Source of the DNA: Pseudovirgaria hyperparasitica
Taxonomy: Eukaryota > Ascomycota > Dothideomycetes > Acrospermales > Acrospermaceae
Assembly: GCF_010093815.1 (NCBI RefSeq)
Contig: NW_022985554.1
Span: 466,999-530,998 of the forward strand
Length of the DNA: 64,000 bases
Direction: 5' to 3'
The first letter of the stretch is position 1. The number at the start of each line of letters is the position of its first letter. Under the pieces are notes generated by a model. That model made no database searches, was not told the DNA's origin, and saw only the letters and a program-made list of their open reading frames with translations. Shown one piece after another: positions 22,025 through 33,793 of the stretch. A program made the translations under genes and the position numbers.

Positions 22025-24403
22025 ATGCGCGGCTCACTCGGTCTCGCGCAGCGAGCATGGTCTAGCACAGGGAACGGAGCTCTCTTTTCCAAGATATCCT
22101 CAGTTCGACCTCTTCCATCGAGAACACAGCAGATCATCTCCTTACCAAGTCTTAAACCGCAAAGAAGTCCACATACGACAGGGCTTCGCGCAAGATCCTT
22201 AATAGACCGCGAACCATCAGTCAATTCAATACAGAAACGCGTCTTTTCATTATCGCGAGCATTGAGTGAGGAGGGAAAGGCGCCACCGCCTCCACGTCAC
22301 CGGCCTTTATCGTATAAAGAGGAGCTAGAACAGGAAGGCAAGACAAACCCCGAGGATGCAGAGGACAACCGAGACGGACTAGACCAGGACTTTCAGAAAT
22401 CTGAGAAGGCATCGCAAGCAGCAAAAGTTGATCTCACCGCTAGACTGAGCAAAGATGGAAGCAAAGGTGGACAAAGCCAGTTATGGCGATTGATAAAAGT
22501 TGCTAGACCGGAAGCGAAGACTCTTGGATGGGCATTCCTTTTTCTACTCATATCTTCTGGAGTATCCATGTCGGTCCCCTTCTCAATTGGAAAGATTCTC
22601 GACATTGCTACCGGCCAAGGAGAAGACGGCAAGACACTACCTTTCGGTCTCGATATGACCACTTTCTACCTAGGCCTCGGTGCTGTACTTGCCTGCGGTG
22701 CTGCTTCAAACTACATGCGTATCATCATACTGCGAATTGTCGGAGAGAGAATCGTAGCACGTCTTCGTTCTCGCCTCTATCGCAAGACCTTTGTTCAGAA
22801 TGCCGAGTTCTTTGACGCAAATCGTGTCGGTGACCTGATATCTCGCCTAGGTTCTGATACCGTCATCGTTGGGAAGAGTATCACTCAGAACCTTTCCGAC
22901 GGACTGCGCTCAATAGTCAGTGGAACGGCTGGTTTTGTCATGATGGGATGGGTCAGCTTGAAGTTGACAGGAGTCCTTGCTCTGATTGCTCCTCCAGTGG
23001 GCATAATCGCATTCTTAGCTGGAAGGAGGTTGCGTGAGCTAAGTCGGAGGATTCAGAAGAGCCTTGGTACTTTGACAAAGATTGCAGAGGAGCGGCTAGG
23101 CAACGTGCGTACTAGCCAAGCTTTCGTCGGAGAGATTGAAGAAGTCGGGCGGTATAACAAGCAAGTGAAGAAGATCTTCGAGCTTGGCAAGAAAGAAGCC
23201 CAAGTTGCCGCAGGCTTCTACGGCAGCACTGGTCTGATGGGCAATCTTACCATCTTGGCTATTCTGTCGATCGGAGGTGGAATGGTCAAGAGTGGATCAA
23301 TCACCATCGGAGAGCTGACATCGTTCTTGATGTACACGGTCTACGCGGGCAGCAGTATGGTGGGTCTTTCGGGCTTCTATGGCGAGCTTATGAAGGGTGT
23401 TGGAGCCGCAAGTCGACTATTCGAGCTCCAGGACAGGAATCCCACATTGTCACCGACAACCGGACTCCCAGTCAAATCGGCAAAAGGAGACATTGTGTTC
23501 AAGAACGTTTCATTCAGCTATCCAACCAGACCCGCTGTAACCATCTTCAAGGACCTTGACTTCACGATCAAGGAAGGCACCAACATTGCCATTGTGGCCC
23601 CAAGTGGCGCCGGAAAATCGACCGTAGCAAGCTTGCTTCTGCGCTTCTACACACCAAACACCGGAACCATCGAGATCGATGGGAAGGATATTACAAGTCT
23701 CAACGCAAAACAGCTCAGAAGAAGGATCGGCTACGTAGGACAGGAACCAGTTCTCTTCTCCGGCACCATCGCAGACAACATCTCCTACGGCAAGCCCCAC
23801 GCCACCCGTGCCCAGATCGTATCCGCCGCTCGCAGGGCCAATTGCCAATTCATCAGCGACTTTGTAAGCTCCCTTACTACCACATTTGTACACACCCGCT
23901 AACATGTGCAGCCCGACGGCCTAGAAACCCACGTCGGCGCCCGCGGCACCCAGCTCTCAGGCGGCCAAAAGCAGCGCATCGCCATCGCGCGTGCCCTCAT
24001 CAAGGAGCCCGACATCCTCATCCTCGACGAGGCAACCTCTGCCCTCGACGCCGAGTCCGAGACGCTCGTCAATCAGGCCCTCGCCCGTCTGATTCGCGGC
24101 CACAACACGACCATTAGTATTGCGCACAGGCTGTCCACGATTCAGCGCTCGGACGTGATTATCTGTCTTGGTGCGGACGGCCAGGTTGCGGAGCAGGGCA
24201 GCTATAGGGAGCTGACTGCGAATCCGGACGGGGCGTTTAGTAAGTTGATGGAGTGGCAGCGCACGGGTGGTGAGCAGGCGCAGACGACGACGACGACGAC
24301 GACGCCGAAGCCGAGTGAGGAGGAGGAGATTGAGGAGGATCTGCATGAGCGGGAGGAGGCGGAGGAGGAGGAGGAGGAAGTTGTTGAAGAGAAGCGGCGA
24401 TGA
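22025..24403 (+). CDS. MDL1: Mitochondrial half-size ABC transporter (MDL1/ABCB10-like)
   Basis: ATP-driven exporter of the ABCB family, probably in the inner mitochondrial membrane. Exons 22025-23863 and 23912-24403 give 776 residues. The first ~80 residues are rich in Arg, Ser and Leu with few acids, as in a mitochondrial presequence. Six membrane helices lie at about 155-450. The nucleotide-binding domain has Walker [10 protein letters not shown] with K531, signature LSGGQ at 628-632, Walker B ILILD with E653, and H-loop SIAHRLSTI. The organisation is one transmembrane domain plus one nucleotide-binding domain, so it must work as a dimer. The C-terminus is a long Glu-rich tail after a threonine run, both encoded by trinucleotide repeats. 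Yeast Mdl1 exports peptides from the matrix; a role here is inferred by family. Atm1 is a less likely alternative. Confidence 0.92.
24284..24303. repeat. In-frame (GAC/ACG)n repeat in the ABC transporter tail
   Basis: Seven in-frame ACG codons give a threonine run; an in-frame GAG-rich stretch follows at 24317-24385 and encodes the acidic tail. Confidence 0.85.
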
Positions 24404-24470
24404 GGCCCCATGGCATCATGACTGTCTCGATGGCTTTGGCAGTCAGCCTCTAACGGCGTAAGGGGCGTTG

Positions 24471-24476
24471 AATAAA
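24471..24476 (+). terminator. Candidate polyadenylation signal of the ABC transporter
   Basis: AATAAA lies 68 nt after the stop codon. It falls in the 296-bp convergent gap before the pectate lyase stop, which holds nothing else recognisable. Confidence 0.4.
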
Positions 24477-24699
24477 TTGGTCCGCATGGCTGGACTGTAA
24501 GACCAAAATCCCCGTCCACATTAAGACGCGGCCTGGCAGGACCGAGAGTCTCAAAGCTTTCGTGTGTATGTGTGTATATATTATCATCATCACACTCTAC
24601 AAAAACCCCACATATCCCACAAATCTACCATCACTCTCCTCCTCCTCTCCCTCTCACACTACATACATGCTTCCCCCTTCACACCTTCTAACAATTCAC

Positions 24700-27458
24700 T
24701 CACTCAACAGACTCCGCACCCACAAACACACCCACCCCAACCCTCTGCTCAAACACACTCCCTTCCGCATCCACCAAGCTCATCAAGATCCAATCAACCG
24801 CTGAAGACCCCGCGAGTAATGCCGCTTTATACACCGCGTCACCCCCATCCAAACGCACCTCCCCTTTCCCCTCGCGCACCATCGACACGCTATACACCAC
24901 CGGCTCCACAAACCCCTCACTCAACCCCCGCAACCCAATCCGCCCTTCCCGCCCCAATCCCACGAATAAATGCGGCCCGCTCATAAACTGCAAATACCCG
25001 TCTAGCGCATCCCATCCCGGCGTATCGCCACCATCATCATCATGATCATCATCAACCCACCAATCCGGAACGCCGTCGTTGTCTGCGTCCCATGAGGCGG
25101 GTCGTGTGGTGGTGGGGAAGTGTTCGAGGCCGCCGACGTCGGATACCGCGTCGATGATGCCCCGGAGCCCGGTGACGGAACCGGTGTATGTGGTTGTGTT
25201 GTGGAGGGTCTCGTTGAGGATGCGGGTGTCGTGGAGATCGAGGGTGGGTGCGCGGGCGCCGGCGCGGGAGAGGACGTGTTTGTAGGCTTCGGTGGAAGAG
25301 TGGGTTGTTGTGGATGGGTTGAAGAAGCTGTGTGTGTGTGTGGTGTGGTCAGTTAAAGGGGGGGGGATATGGGGAGGAGGAGGAGGGGTCTTACGGCTTG
25401 GGGAAGAATTTCTGGTATGTTGGCGCGGGCGAGAAGGAGATGCTTGCCCAGCAGGCGCCTGTGACGGACGCCGGGGATGCATTGCCGGGGACATTTACGA
25501 CTTGGACGGCGTCCTGGGCGAAGAAGGGCGGCATGGAGTTGCCGGCGCAGTGGTAGGTTTGGGAGCCGGGCATGTTGTCCTCGTAGGTGGCGCGGAGGTC
25601 GAAGCGGCGGGAGCTGGCGGGGCCGGGCTTGTAGTAGTTTCCGACAAAGTTGACCTGGTGGGCGCCGCCGTCGGTGACGCGGTCGCCGAAGTTGTACACG
25701 ACGTTGTTGCGGATGTCGAGACGGCCGGCAAAGGCGCCGGCGGGATCGACGCCGCCGGCCATGCTCCAGCTGCGGCCCCAGGCGTGGGCGATGAGATTGT
25801 GGTGGAAGGAGCCGACGTCGCCGCCGATGGAGGCGGCGTAGCCGTGTGCTGTTCCGACGGGGTAGTTTTTGTGGCCGGCGACGTTGAGGGGCTCGGAGAT
25901 GATGCTGTTTTGGAGGGTGATGTTGTATGCCGAGCGCGAGGAGAAGGATTCGTCGATGGACCAGCCTACGGAGCAGTGGTCGAAGATGGCGTTGTTGGAT
26001 CCTTGCATGCCGATGCCGTCGATTGTTTCGCCGGAGATGTTTCCGGGTCGGACGCGGATGTGCTGCATTATGATGTCGGATGCTCCTGATAGGCCGAGGG
26101 GCCAGCCTTGGATGGCGATGCCTTTGCCTGGTGCGGTCTGGCCGGCCAGAGTAATGTAATTGCCGCTGATGGTGAGGCGAGAAGTAAGTGTGATTACACC
26201 TCCGATGTCGAATATGATCGTCCTTGGTCCGGTTTCTACTGTGAGAGCATAGCGTAGGGTGCCGGCCTTTGGTGTGGCTGTCGTAGCATAATCGTCCAGA
26301 CTCGTGACCTTTACCACCCTTCCTCCTCTGCCACCGCGGGCGAATCGGCTGGTTGTTCTCGTTACTCGACTCTTCTCACTCTGGTCATGACGCAACTTAC
26401 CCCCAGCCCTCAGCACCGGCAAAAGCCAATTGACGTGGTCGGAACATCCACGTTCGTCCTGGGGTGGTGTGACCGTCTGAGATGATATCGACTCGCCAAT
26501 AGTAGGTCTCGAGCGAAGACACATCTACAGAGTATTAATCCTATCCCTTGAAGGAAAGAGTTACTGCGCACTAGTAAAGGTTACTGTCGCTTGAGCCTGA
26601 TCCGATGCGACGATTTGCATGTTCTCAGGAGACCCGGGCCCAAAATAGACGTTATACTTTGAGCTTGACGCGGTTTTAGGTGCCTTCCAAGTTGCCACGA
26701 TTCTACCGGAATCTCCATCGACGTGCTCGTCCGAATGGCTTGGGTAAGGATAGGAAGCCTGTAACTTGACGTTAGGAGCATCTATCTCAAACCCATTCAT
26801 AAAAACTCGTTTGTCCCCGGAGCCAGACGAAACCACAGGCGTGTACTTGATCTCAACCATGGCGTTCGCTTCTACGGTAAAGGTGACGTAGGATGAGGCA
26901 GAGTCCCATATATTGTCCACCCGAACGCTTTGAACTCGATTCTACCAGTTGCTTAGCTGGGTAAATGGCACATGAGTGTTGGAAAATTGCTCGTACCTTA
27001 ATGACTGGAGTACCATTCACAGAGACGGATATATTAGCAGTACCAGCGAGAGCATCCCAGGCGTTGTGATAGGTTAGTAGAGAATGTTCGCCGGCGGCGA
27101 GACCGTCGATGGTTAAAGATATAGGTACGCCTGTAGTGAGATCTGTCGAGACTCCCTCGCCAACTATACGCTCGCCAAGGAAGGCTAGAAATCTGGTGAA
27201 GATAAGTTTGTACGAGCTGCCCTTGAGGGTGCTGCCATCTCCAGCCGACAGTGTCAAGGTTAGGTTCCTGAACGTCGCGGTAGAAGAGCCGTTCTCGGAG
27301 ATAGTCCACGTCTCGTAATCGGACTCCTGTTGATAGCCATTGATCTTGATACCTACCGGATTAAGCTTGATTCTCACAGGAGCAGCGAGTATCGTGTTGA
27401 GCGACTGGAGGAGTAATAACAAGAACACGGAAATCATTTCGAAGCTACTGTTTGACAT
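24700..27458 (-). CDS. Secreted pectate lyase with N-terminal accessory domains
   Basis: Plant cell-wall polysaccharide lyase of the PL1-like right-handed beta-helix type. Exons are 27458-26997, 26941-26572, 26524-26401, 26348-25395 and 25327-24700, giving 845 residues. A signal peptide (FLLLLLQSLNTILA) ends near residue 26. Residues 27-200 form a beta-rich carbohydrate-binding-like region (MVEIKYTPVV, SGDKRVFMNGFE). A fibronectin-III-like module ends in TYYWRVDIISDG. The catalytic domain starts AFAGAEGWGRFARGGRGG around residue 319 and continues with DIGGVITL, GQTAPGKG and FDHCSVGWSIDE. A calcium-binding-like DADNDG motif sits at 717-722 in the C-terminal part, followed by an Asp-rich loop. 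Intron 2 uses a GTGCGC donor; it is the only choice that joins the FN3-like repeat in frame. Active-site Lys/Arg residues were not assigned. Confidence 0.9.
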
Positions 27459-28091
27459 TACTGGAATTGACGTCTTGACAAGCCTTTAAGCAGAGCTACC
27501 ATATCCCCGCTACACTCGTTGATCATGACATAATAATGGTTCAACGGACTGAAAGCCTGCGGACATCGTCTGAAACAATTGATTGGAATTGCATAGTGCT
27601 CAGGGATCAATATTAATGGTGATGTCTGCATTTCCACGAATGAAATCCTTGTATAGCAAACACAACTGGCAGTCTGCCCTGACGAGCGGATAAAAGCATC
27701 GTGGGCATTCACGGACCTTCTAAGAGACAGATAAAGTCAACAACGATAGGGGAGCGATGTTATGATGAGAAGAAACGCTTGATGACCTGGGAGTGAAGCG
27801 TCCGAGGGGTCCACGCGAACGGGAAGCTTTGGCCACTCGCACGTGCACTAAAGCAACCAAAGCCCCTCGGCCTGCTGGCGTGCCCTCCAATGGGCTCCCG
27901 GCGCGCATACGAGCAATCGCCAAGGACGATGATCTCATGCGGACAGTTCGTGGTTGTGTTCAACCTCGGGGTAATATCTCACAACATGGCGTGACGCTCT
28001 TTACTTCATCCTATGCAGTGTGCATCTGAAGAGAGCATCATCAATCAAAGCACGCCTTAAACTCTCGTTGACTCAGCTTCGCAGTATAGCA
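27459..28091. promoter_or_regulatory. Shared divergent promoter region, pectate lyase / carrier
   Basis: A 633-bp gap between divergent ATGs. Neither a gene nor a clear named regulator site is visible. Confidence 0.35.
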
Positions 28092-29413
28092 ATGGCGGCC
28101 TTTGTATACAACAGCCAGCTGGTGAGAGCATCATGGATGGAGCTCAGCTGTAGGATATGAACCTGACCATAAGATAGGATGCGTTTGCTCTGTACCACCA
28201 GATCCAGGCAGAGTCTCCCACCAAGAAGCTAGGGGGTCCTGATCTCCCTGCACTCGGCCATGCTCTCTCGGGAGCCACAGCAACCGCTGTCGCGAACGTT
28301 CTAATATATCCCCTTGAACTTGTCATCACGCGCCTTAAAGTCCAGAACCAGCCAGACAAGACCCAGGGATCTGAAGAGAAGACATATGACGGTATACTAG
28401 ATGCTGTGCAGAAGATATATACAGAAGACGGGGGCCTTTCGGCTTTCTACAGTGGATGTCTATACGACACAGGAAAGAGCATCGCCGATTCTTTTCTCTT
28501 CTTCCTTGCATATAACTTCCTACGCACGCGCCGCCAGAATGCTCACAAAGACCTGAAATCTCTACCTGTCAGTGAGGAACTCATGGTCGGAATGGCAGCG
28601 GGAGCGTTCGGGAAGTTCTTCACAACACCAATTCAGCAGGTCGTCACTCGGAAACAGACCGCTGCGCCAGGTTCAAAAGCATCTCTAGCCCAGATCATAT
28701 CGAAAACCAAAGCCGAAAAGGGCATCGCAGGATTTTGGTCGGGCTACTCTGCGACGCTTATATTAACGCTCAATCCATCATTGACATTTCTGTTCCATGA
28801 ACTGTTTCTGAAAATGACAGTACCGAGGTCGAAACGGGAAAATCCAGGTCCTTGGCTGACCTTTCTGCTCGCTGCTGCGAGCAAAAGTCTTGCATCTACA
28901 ATTACATACCCCTTCTCGCTGGCTAAAACACGGGCGCAAGTCTCGCCTGTAGCAACAGAGAAGCTGCAAGACACCAAAGGACATGAAAAAGTCACAGAAA
29001 AGCTGAGCAAAGTCGCCGCGCACCAATTGACCCTTTTCAGCTCCCTTGTCCGAATTGCACACGAGGATGGGATCCTTGCGCTATATCAGGGAGTAGGAGG
29101 GGAAGTACTAAAAGGGTTCTTCTCTCATGGTCTGACCATGCTCATGAAGGAACGCATACATCTCGCAATCATACAGCTGTACTATCTGATTCTAAAGGCA
29201 TTGAAGAAATATCCCACCCCAGAACAAATGGCTGAATCGGCGAAAGAAGGTGCTCAAGCTGCTGCAACGAAGGGTCAAGAAATACTCCAGCAAGCGTCAG
29301 AGTCGACGCAGGAAGCGCTTTCGAAAGGGAAAAAAGAAGTCGAGAATTTGTATGTTGAGAGCAAGGAGACTACGAAGAGTCTTTTGTGGGGCGTTGTTGA
29401 TGACGATGAATAA
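28092..29413 (+). CDS. PMP47/Ant1-type peroxisomal adenine nucleotide carrier
   Basis: Mitochondrial-carrier-family protein, most like the peroxisomal ATP/AMP exchanger that supports fatty-acid activation. A 30-nt first exon (28092-28121) encodes MAAFVYNSQL; the 56-nt intron (28122-28177) ends in ATAG and leads into DAFALYHQ, giving 421 residues. The three repeat signatures are YPLELVITRLK, TPIQQVVTRKQ and YPFSLAKTRAQ; the degenerate second one is normal for this subgroup. Six helices are expected. A C-terminal extension of about 70 residues (from about 350) is rich in Ala, Lys, Glu and Gln, with repeated GQEILQQASE / SKGKKEVENL-type helices, and is not part of the carrier fold. The peroxisomal location is inferred from family resemblance. 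AATAAA overlaps the stop codon. Confidence 0.9.
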
Positions 29414-30053
29414 TAAAATGGACAGGGATGGCTAAGGGATAATATTGGGTGTTCGGGAGTTAAAGAAATGTGATGGGAAGCTTCATGCGACAAATTCGCA
29501 GATATTTCGTTTGAGATACCAAAATGCAACCATTTGAGATTCAATAAATATGTTGCCTATTGCTGAGAAGTATTGAACACGAGGGTGACACGACTTATTG
29601 TTGACTGCCTGATCACATGCGGCTTAAACTTAAATCCCTTGCCCTGACAACGCATGGACCAGGATCGTTAGTTTACGCCCAGCCCCCCTCGCCTCCCACC
29701 ACAATATACGGAACAAGACTGAATCACGTCAAGCACTCCTACTCACCACACCACCAGGCAGGATACTAACAGCAGCAGTTACGACCACCGGACCGGACTT
29801 GGACATCAGGAAAACACGACCCACGACGCACCGCACGCCAGCAACACCCCCAGGACTCTATACAGATCGCGCCAGGACCCGCAACCCTCACCGACACATA
29901 CAGTTAATCCCACAACACGCTGCGCCGAGGGCCTTTCCCAATCGATAGGATATTAATTCAATCACGACTCTGGACATACTTCACCAAAGAGTCGCAAGCC
30001 CCTATACCACCACTGTGCGGAGCCCTGGGAGCCCGCGCACTTGAACGGCCGCC
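29414..30053. other. Intergenic spacer
   Basis: Contains the carrier 3' UTR and a C/A-rich nudE leader (29700-30050). No gene seen. Confidence 0.45.
29543..29548 (+). terminator. Candidate polyadenylation signal of the carrier gene
   Basis: AATAAA lies 130 nt downstream of the carrier stop codon, followed by T-rich sequence. Confidence 0.35.
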
Positions 30054-31805
30054 ATGACCTCTACCGAGGAGCCACCGTCTTCGCCTGCGTTGCATAGTGG
30101 CTCATCACTAGAGGAAGAACTAGCATACTACAAGTCACAGTACGAACAGCTTGAGCTAGAGCTCCAAGACTTCCAGGCCAGCAGTAAGGATCTTGAGGCG
30201 GAACTGGAAAAAGATGTGGAGGCAAGCGAGAAAAGAGAGCGGCAGCTCAAGGAAAAGGTGGAGAGCTTGGGCTACGAGGTTGACGAGTGGAAGGCAAGTA
30301 ATTTGGAATAATCCTGTCATGTCAGACTGTAAATCTAACGAGTAGTGCAGACAAAGCACAAACAGTCCAAAGCTGAGGCGAATTCGGCACAGAACACGTT
30401 GCAGAAGGAGATCACAGCATTACGCGACAGCCAACGCACACTTCAGTTAAAGCTAAGAGATGTTGAAGTCGTGAATGACGACTTCGAGCGCCAAGCCAGG
30501 AACACTAGCTCATCGTTGGAAGATGTAGAACAGAAGTACAATCAGGCTATAGAGCGTGGTGTGATGATGGAAGAGGAGCTCAAAGTCATGGAGCAGGAGC
30601 GTGAACAATTGCGCATAGAGACTCAACGGCTGCGCGATGAGCTCTCGGACTTGAGAATCGAAGCGGAAATCACCCACGAGAAGCTTCGGCACGCAGAGGA
30701 AACAATTCAAAGACACCATGAGTCCAGATCGATTTTGCATTCGACGGATACCTTACGCCCGCCCTCTCCGATGTCCGAGGCATCGACCTCTGCCACCACG
30801 CTTTCTTCTCCCACAAATTCTACACCACCCTCGAAACTAGGGGCATCGATAAATGCACCCACGCCTCCTTCACCGCCTCTATCAGACGCCGCTCCTGTAG
30901 CCCATAAGCGCACTCCGACAACACCTGCGCCGATTCGAAAGCAGACCGTGGTCGATGCAAATGCAACACCAAGACCTGGATACTATAGCTCACGTGCCCC
31001 ACGTCACTCAAGAGGGCCTTCAATACCTGTTAGTGCGTCCGGACGCACAACGCCGTCAGTACCAGCATCAGTACCTCGACGAACAACAACATCAAGACCT
31101 AGCATGAGTCTACAGCCTGAACTCCCACGCTCTGGCTCCCTCATGCAGATTCGTGGGCTAACGGCAAGACTTCAGAAACTTGAGGAGCGTGTTCACACAA
31201 CGAGATCCAAGCTTCCTGCACCAGTCAACACGCCGCCACGTGCATCGCCTCGCAATGGTTCGGCATTGGGGCATCACATCCCAACGACGGTCACTGTACG
31301 TAGTAACAGGAAACGTGCAAGTGGCAGTACAACGTCGTCTGTGGTGATAGGTGGTAATGGAGATACAGGCAGCCGGCAGTCCGTCTCGCGGCTCTCCTTT
31401 GGGATGCCTCAACGACCGCCGTCGGCGATGGACAGGACTACCGCGAGCAGCAGACCAAGCAGTCGGGCGAGCATCGGCGGCAGCCAACAACATGTCCGAC
31501 CAAGTAGCAGGAGCAGCATGTCTGGCGCGAGGACACCACTCGGGCACTATCCATCAAGGCCCCGGTCAAGCATGTCATTAACAGCCGAAGACAAGGATAT
31601 GGACAGCGGCATTCCTACGCCAGTCGTACGTCGGACCACACTTGACAAGAATTCTACCGGTATTCCTACTCCCTCCGGACTCCCACGTCGGCAGAGCGGT
31701 GGCTTTCCTCCGGCTCGGCGGACCAGTGCTGCAGGGATCGAAGGCGATATGCCACCACCAGCAAGTCGCCATCGGAAACTGAGTGATCTTGGAGAGACTT
31801 ACTGA
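30054..31805 (+). CDS. nudE: Nuclear distribution protein NudE
   Basis: Dynein/LIS1 adaptor needed for nuclear migration in hyphae. Exons 30054-30293 and 30351-31805 give 564 residues. Residues about 18-225 form a long heptad coiled coil: [20 protein letters not shown] is the start of the NudE dynein/LIS1-binding coil, and it continues through [15 protein letters not shown]-like segments. Residues 230-564 are Ser/Thr/Pro/Arg-rich and disordered, as in other fungal NudE/RO11 proteins. The intron has a GC donor (AAG|GCAAGT) instead of GT; this is the only splice that keeps [17 protein letters not shown] in frame. The start codon is the first ATG of the frame, after a CCGCC stretch. Confidence 0.95.
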
Positions 31806-33793
31806 TGGTGTTTGGAATTGTTGATGTTGAAAGGCTTACGAACTGGTATATTAATGAACGGCTTACGAGCGTTTGGGGAAGATGGATAGATGGGGCGAGT
31901 GGGAGTTTGGGTTGAGGACCAGATCAAAACATCTGCAACTCACTCCACGAACTTGTTTTACGTGTGAGGCGCTTCGCAACGAATTGATACCACTGAACGG
32001 AGACTCATCCAATCCGCTTTCATATGACATGACCTTTTATTTGTTGAACAACGAGATTTAGTCAGCGTCTGATGTGACATATCGCGCACGCTCCTTTGGA
32101 CGAACCTATCCGGGTCTGGGGTGGAGTACAAGGCTGACTGACCATGGAGGATGACAAGGCCCGACAGGGTTGCGGTTCAAGTAGGGAACGGGGACGGGTG
32201 AATAGTGGAGCTAGAATTCCCGTGACATGACCCAACATTGAGTGGTAGCAAATTAGCAAGCGTAAAAACGTATTAGACCTATCCACTTCATCAGAGATGA
32301 GAGTAAATCAGCAAGCTCTCAAGTCGAATGATACCTATACACCTCATCAGAGGTAATTAGCCATGTTGGAACAAGCATACAAATCTCGATCTCCGCCCGT
32401 CCCAACCAGACCTGCCTTCGAGCTTAAGCATCGCCAGGTGGCCAGACACCCTCACTGCCAGCTCTGGGCCTTGAGAATTTATCCAACTATGCCGATGTTA
32501 GGCACCACCATCGCACCTTTCAGTGTCGGAGATGTCTCATTATCACTCGGCATCGGGGAGCGGACTCCGCAATATGCCTTGGAGAGCCGACACCGTGTCC
32601 GACGTCTCGGGGTAGGTGTAAGGCGGAGTAAAACTGTAGTGACACCCGACAGCGATTATTGACTGCTGGACTCGGCACCACAGACAAGACAAGGGACACT
32701 CGTAACTCGTGTTCTCCAATCTCTCTCTATCGAGGGGATCGATTGCTGCTAGCTGGTAGCATCGAAGAGTAGACGGGCGATCGGCGTAGCCTGCCGCTGG
32801 CTAATGCGACGTCATATTTAGCAGGGAGTCAATGTCAAGCAGACAGCCTTAACGAGACGGCGGGCCCCCAACGCTCGCCAGCGGCAGGTGTTGATCTTTG
32901 CTACCGTCGTCCCATCAAGTGTATTGTGTACTCTGTCCAACACCAGCACCGCTTCATCTTCGCGACGGTGTATAGCGTGTCGTCATGGCGACTCACTTGC
33001 GGAGGATTCTAAAGACGAAATTAGTCGCGTAGATATGAATGGAGTGGCTCAGTCAGGGCGCTCTGCTATGCTGAGTATACTCGGTGCCAGAGGAGCATCA
33101 ACAAAGTTGGGACACAGCAGGGACCTGTGACGCCAACCGGGAAATATTTTGGGGTAAATTTCAGGGCTCTGCAGTTCTTTCGAGTCGTCCGGGTACTGCA
33201 CTGGCCACTCTGGGGAGCTAGCGTGCTAGTCTAGCCTCTTTGGGCATCGCAAGACCCACCCACGCTCAACAGCTCCATGCTGAGGAAGCTCTGTGTTTCT
33301 CCCAAAGATTCTATTCATAATAATAATAATCTTTTCTCGCGCTCCTCCGCAACCTTCAACTGTCTCGCTCTACATCCTCATCCTACTCTCCATACTCTGC
33401 CTCATATCTCACCTCTCGTCCTGTCGATTAATCGCACCTCCCAGCCTCTCCTCTACAAAGAAACTACGTCTCGGCGTTAGCAAAAGGATCCCCGGCCTTT
33501 TCTGCGCTACCGGACACTCCTGCGATTTTTTGGGGATAAAGTGTTGTCTTCTTCACAACCTCACTCCGAACTTTTTAGAGATCCCGTCCCGAGGATCCCT
33601 TTGTATCTCATACTATACTACGCTATAGGCGCACTTTACAATTCTTGTAATCGCCTGTACAGAGTCTGTCAGACGCCTCATCTGATCATAATCGGGTCCC
33701 AGCTCTCCGCCCGGCCCCCGTAACTCAACAAATCACGCCTCCCTCGAACTTCTTTTCTTTCACTTTCTCAGTCAGCGAGCTCTCTACATCACA
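31806..33793. other. Intergenic spacer and ACC1 leader
   Basis: About 2 kb without a supportable gene. An imperfect 55-bp tandem duplication lies near 32245-32360. From 33250 on the + strand is pyrimidine-rich, as in long fungal leaders; an upstream ATG at 33277 opens a 67-codon frame ahead of ACC1. Confidence 0.45.
32245..32360. repeat. Imperfect ~55-bp tandem duplication
   Basis: ACCTATCCACTTCATCAGAG at 32278 recurs as ACCTATACACCTCATCAGAG about 55 bp later, and the preceding AAATTAGCAAGC recurs as AAATCAGCAAGC at the same offset. Confidence 0.7.

Noticed and set aside
25292-26089. 265-codon frame (+) opposite the pectate lyase
   Set aside because: Antisense shadow of the GC-rich catalytic exon; a Gly/Val/Ala/Asp-rich translation with no fold.
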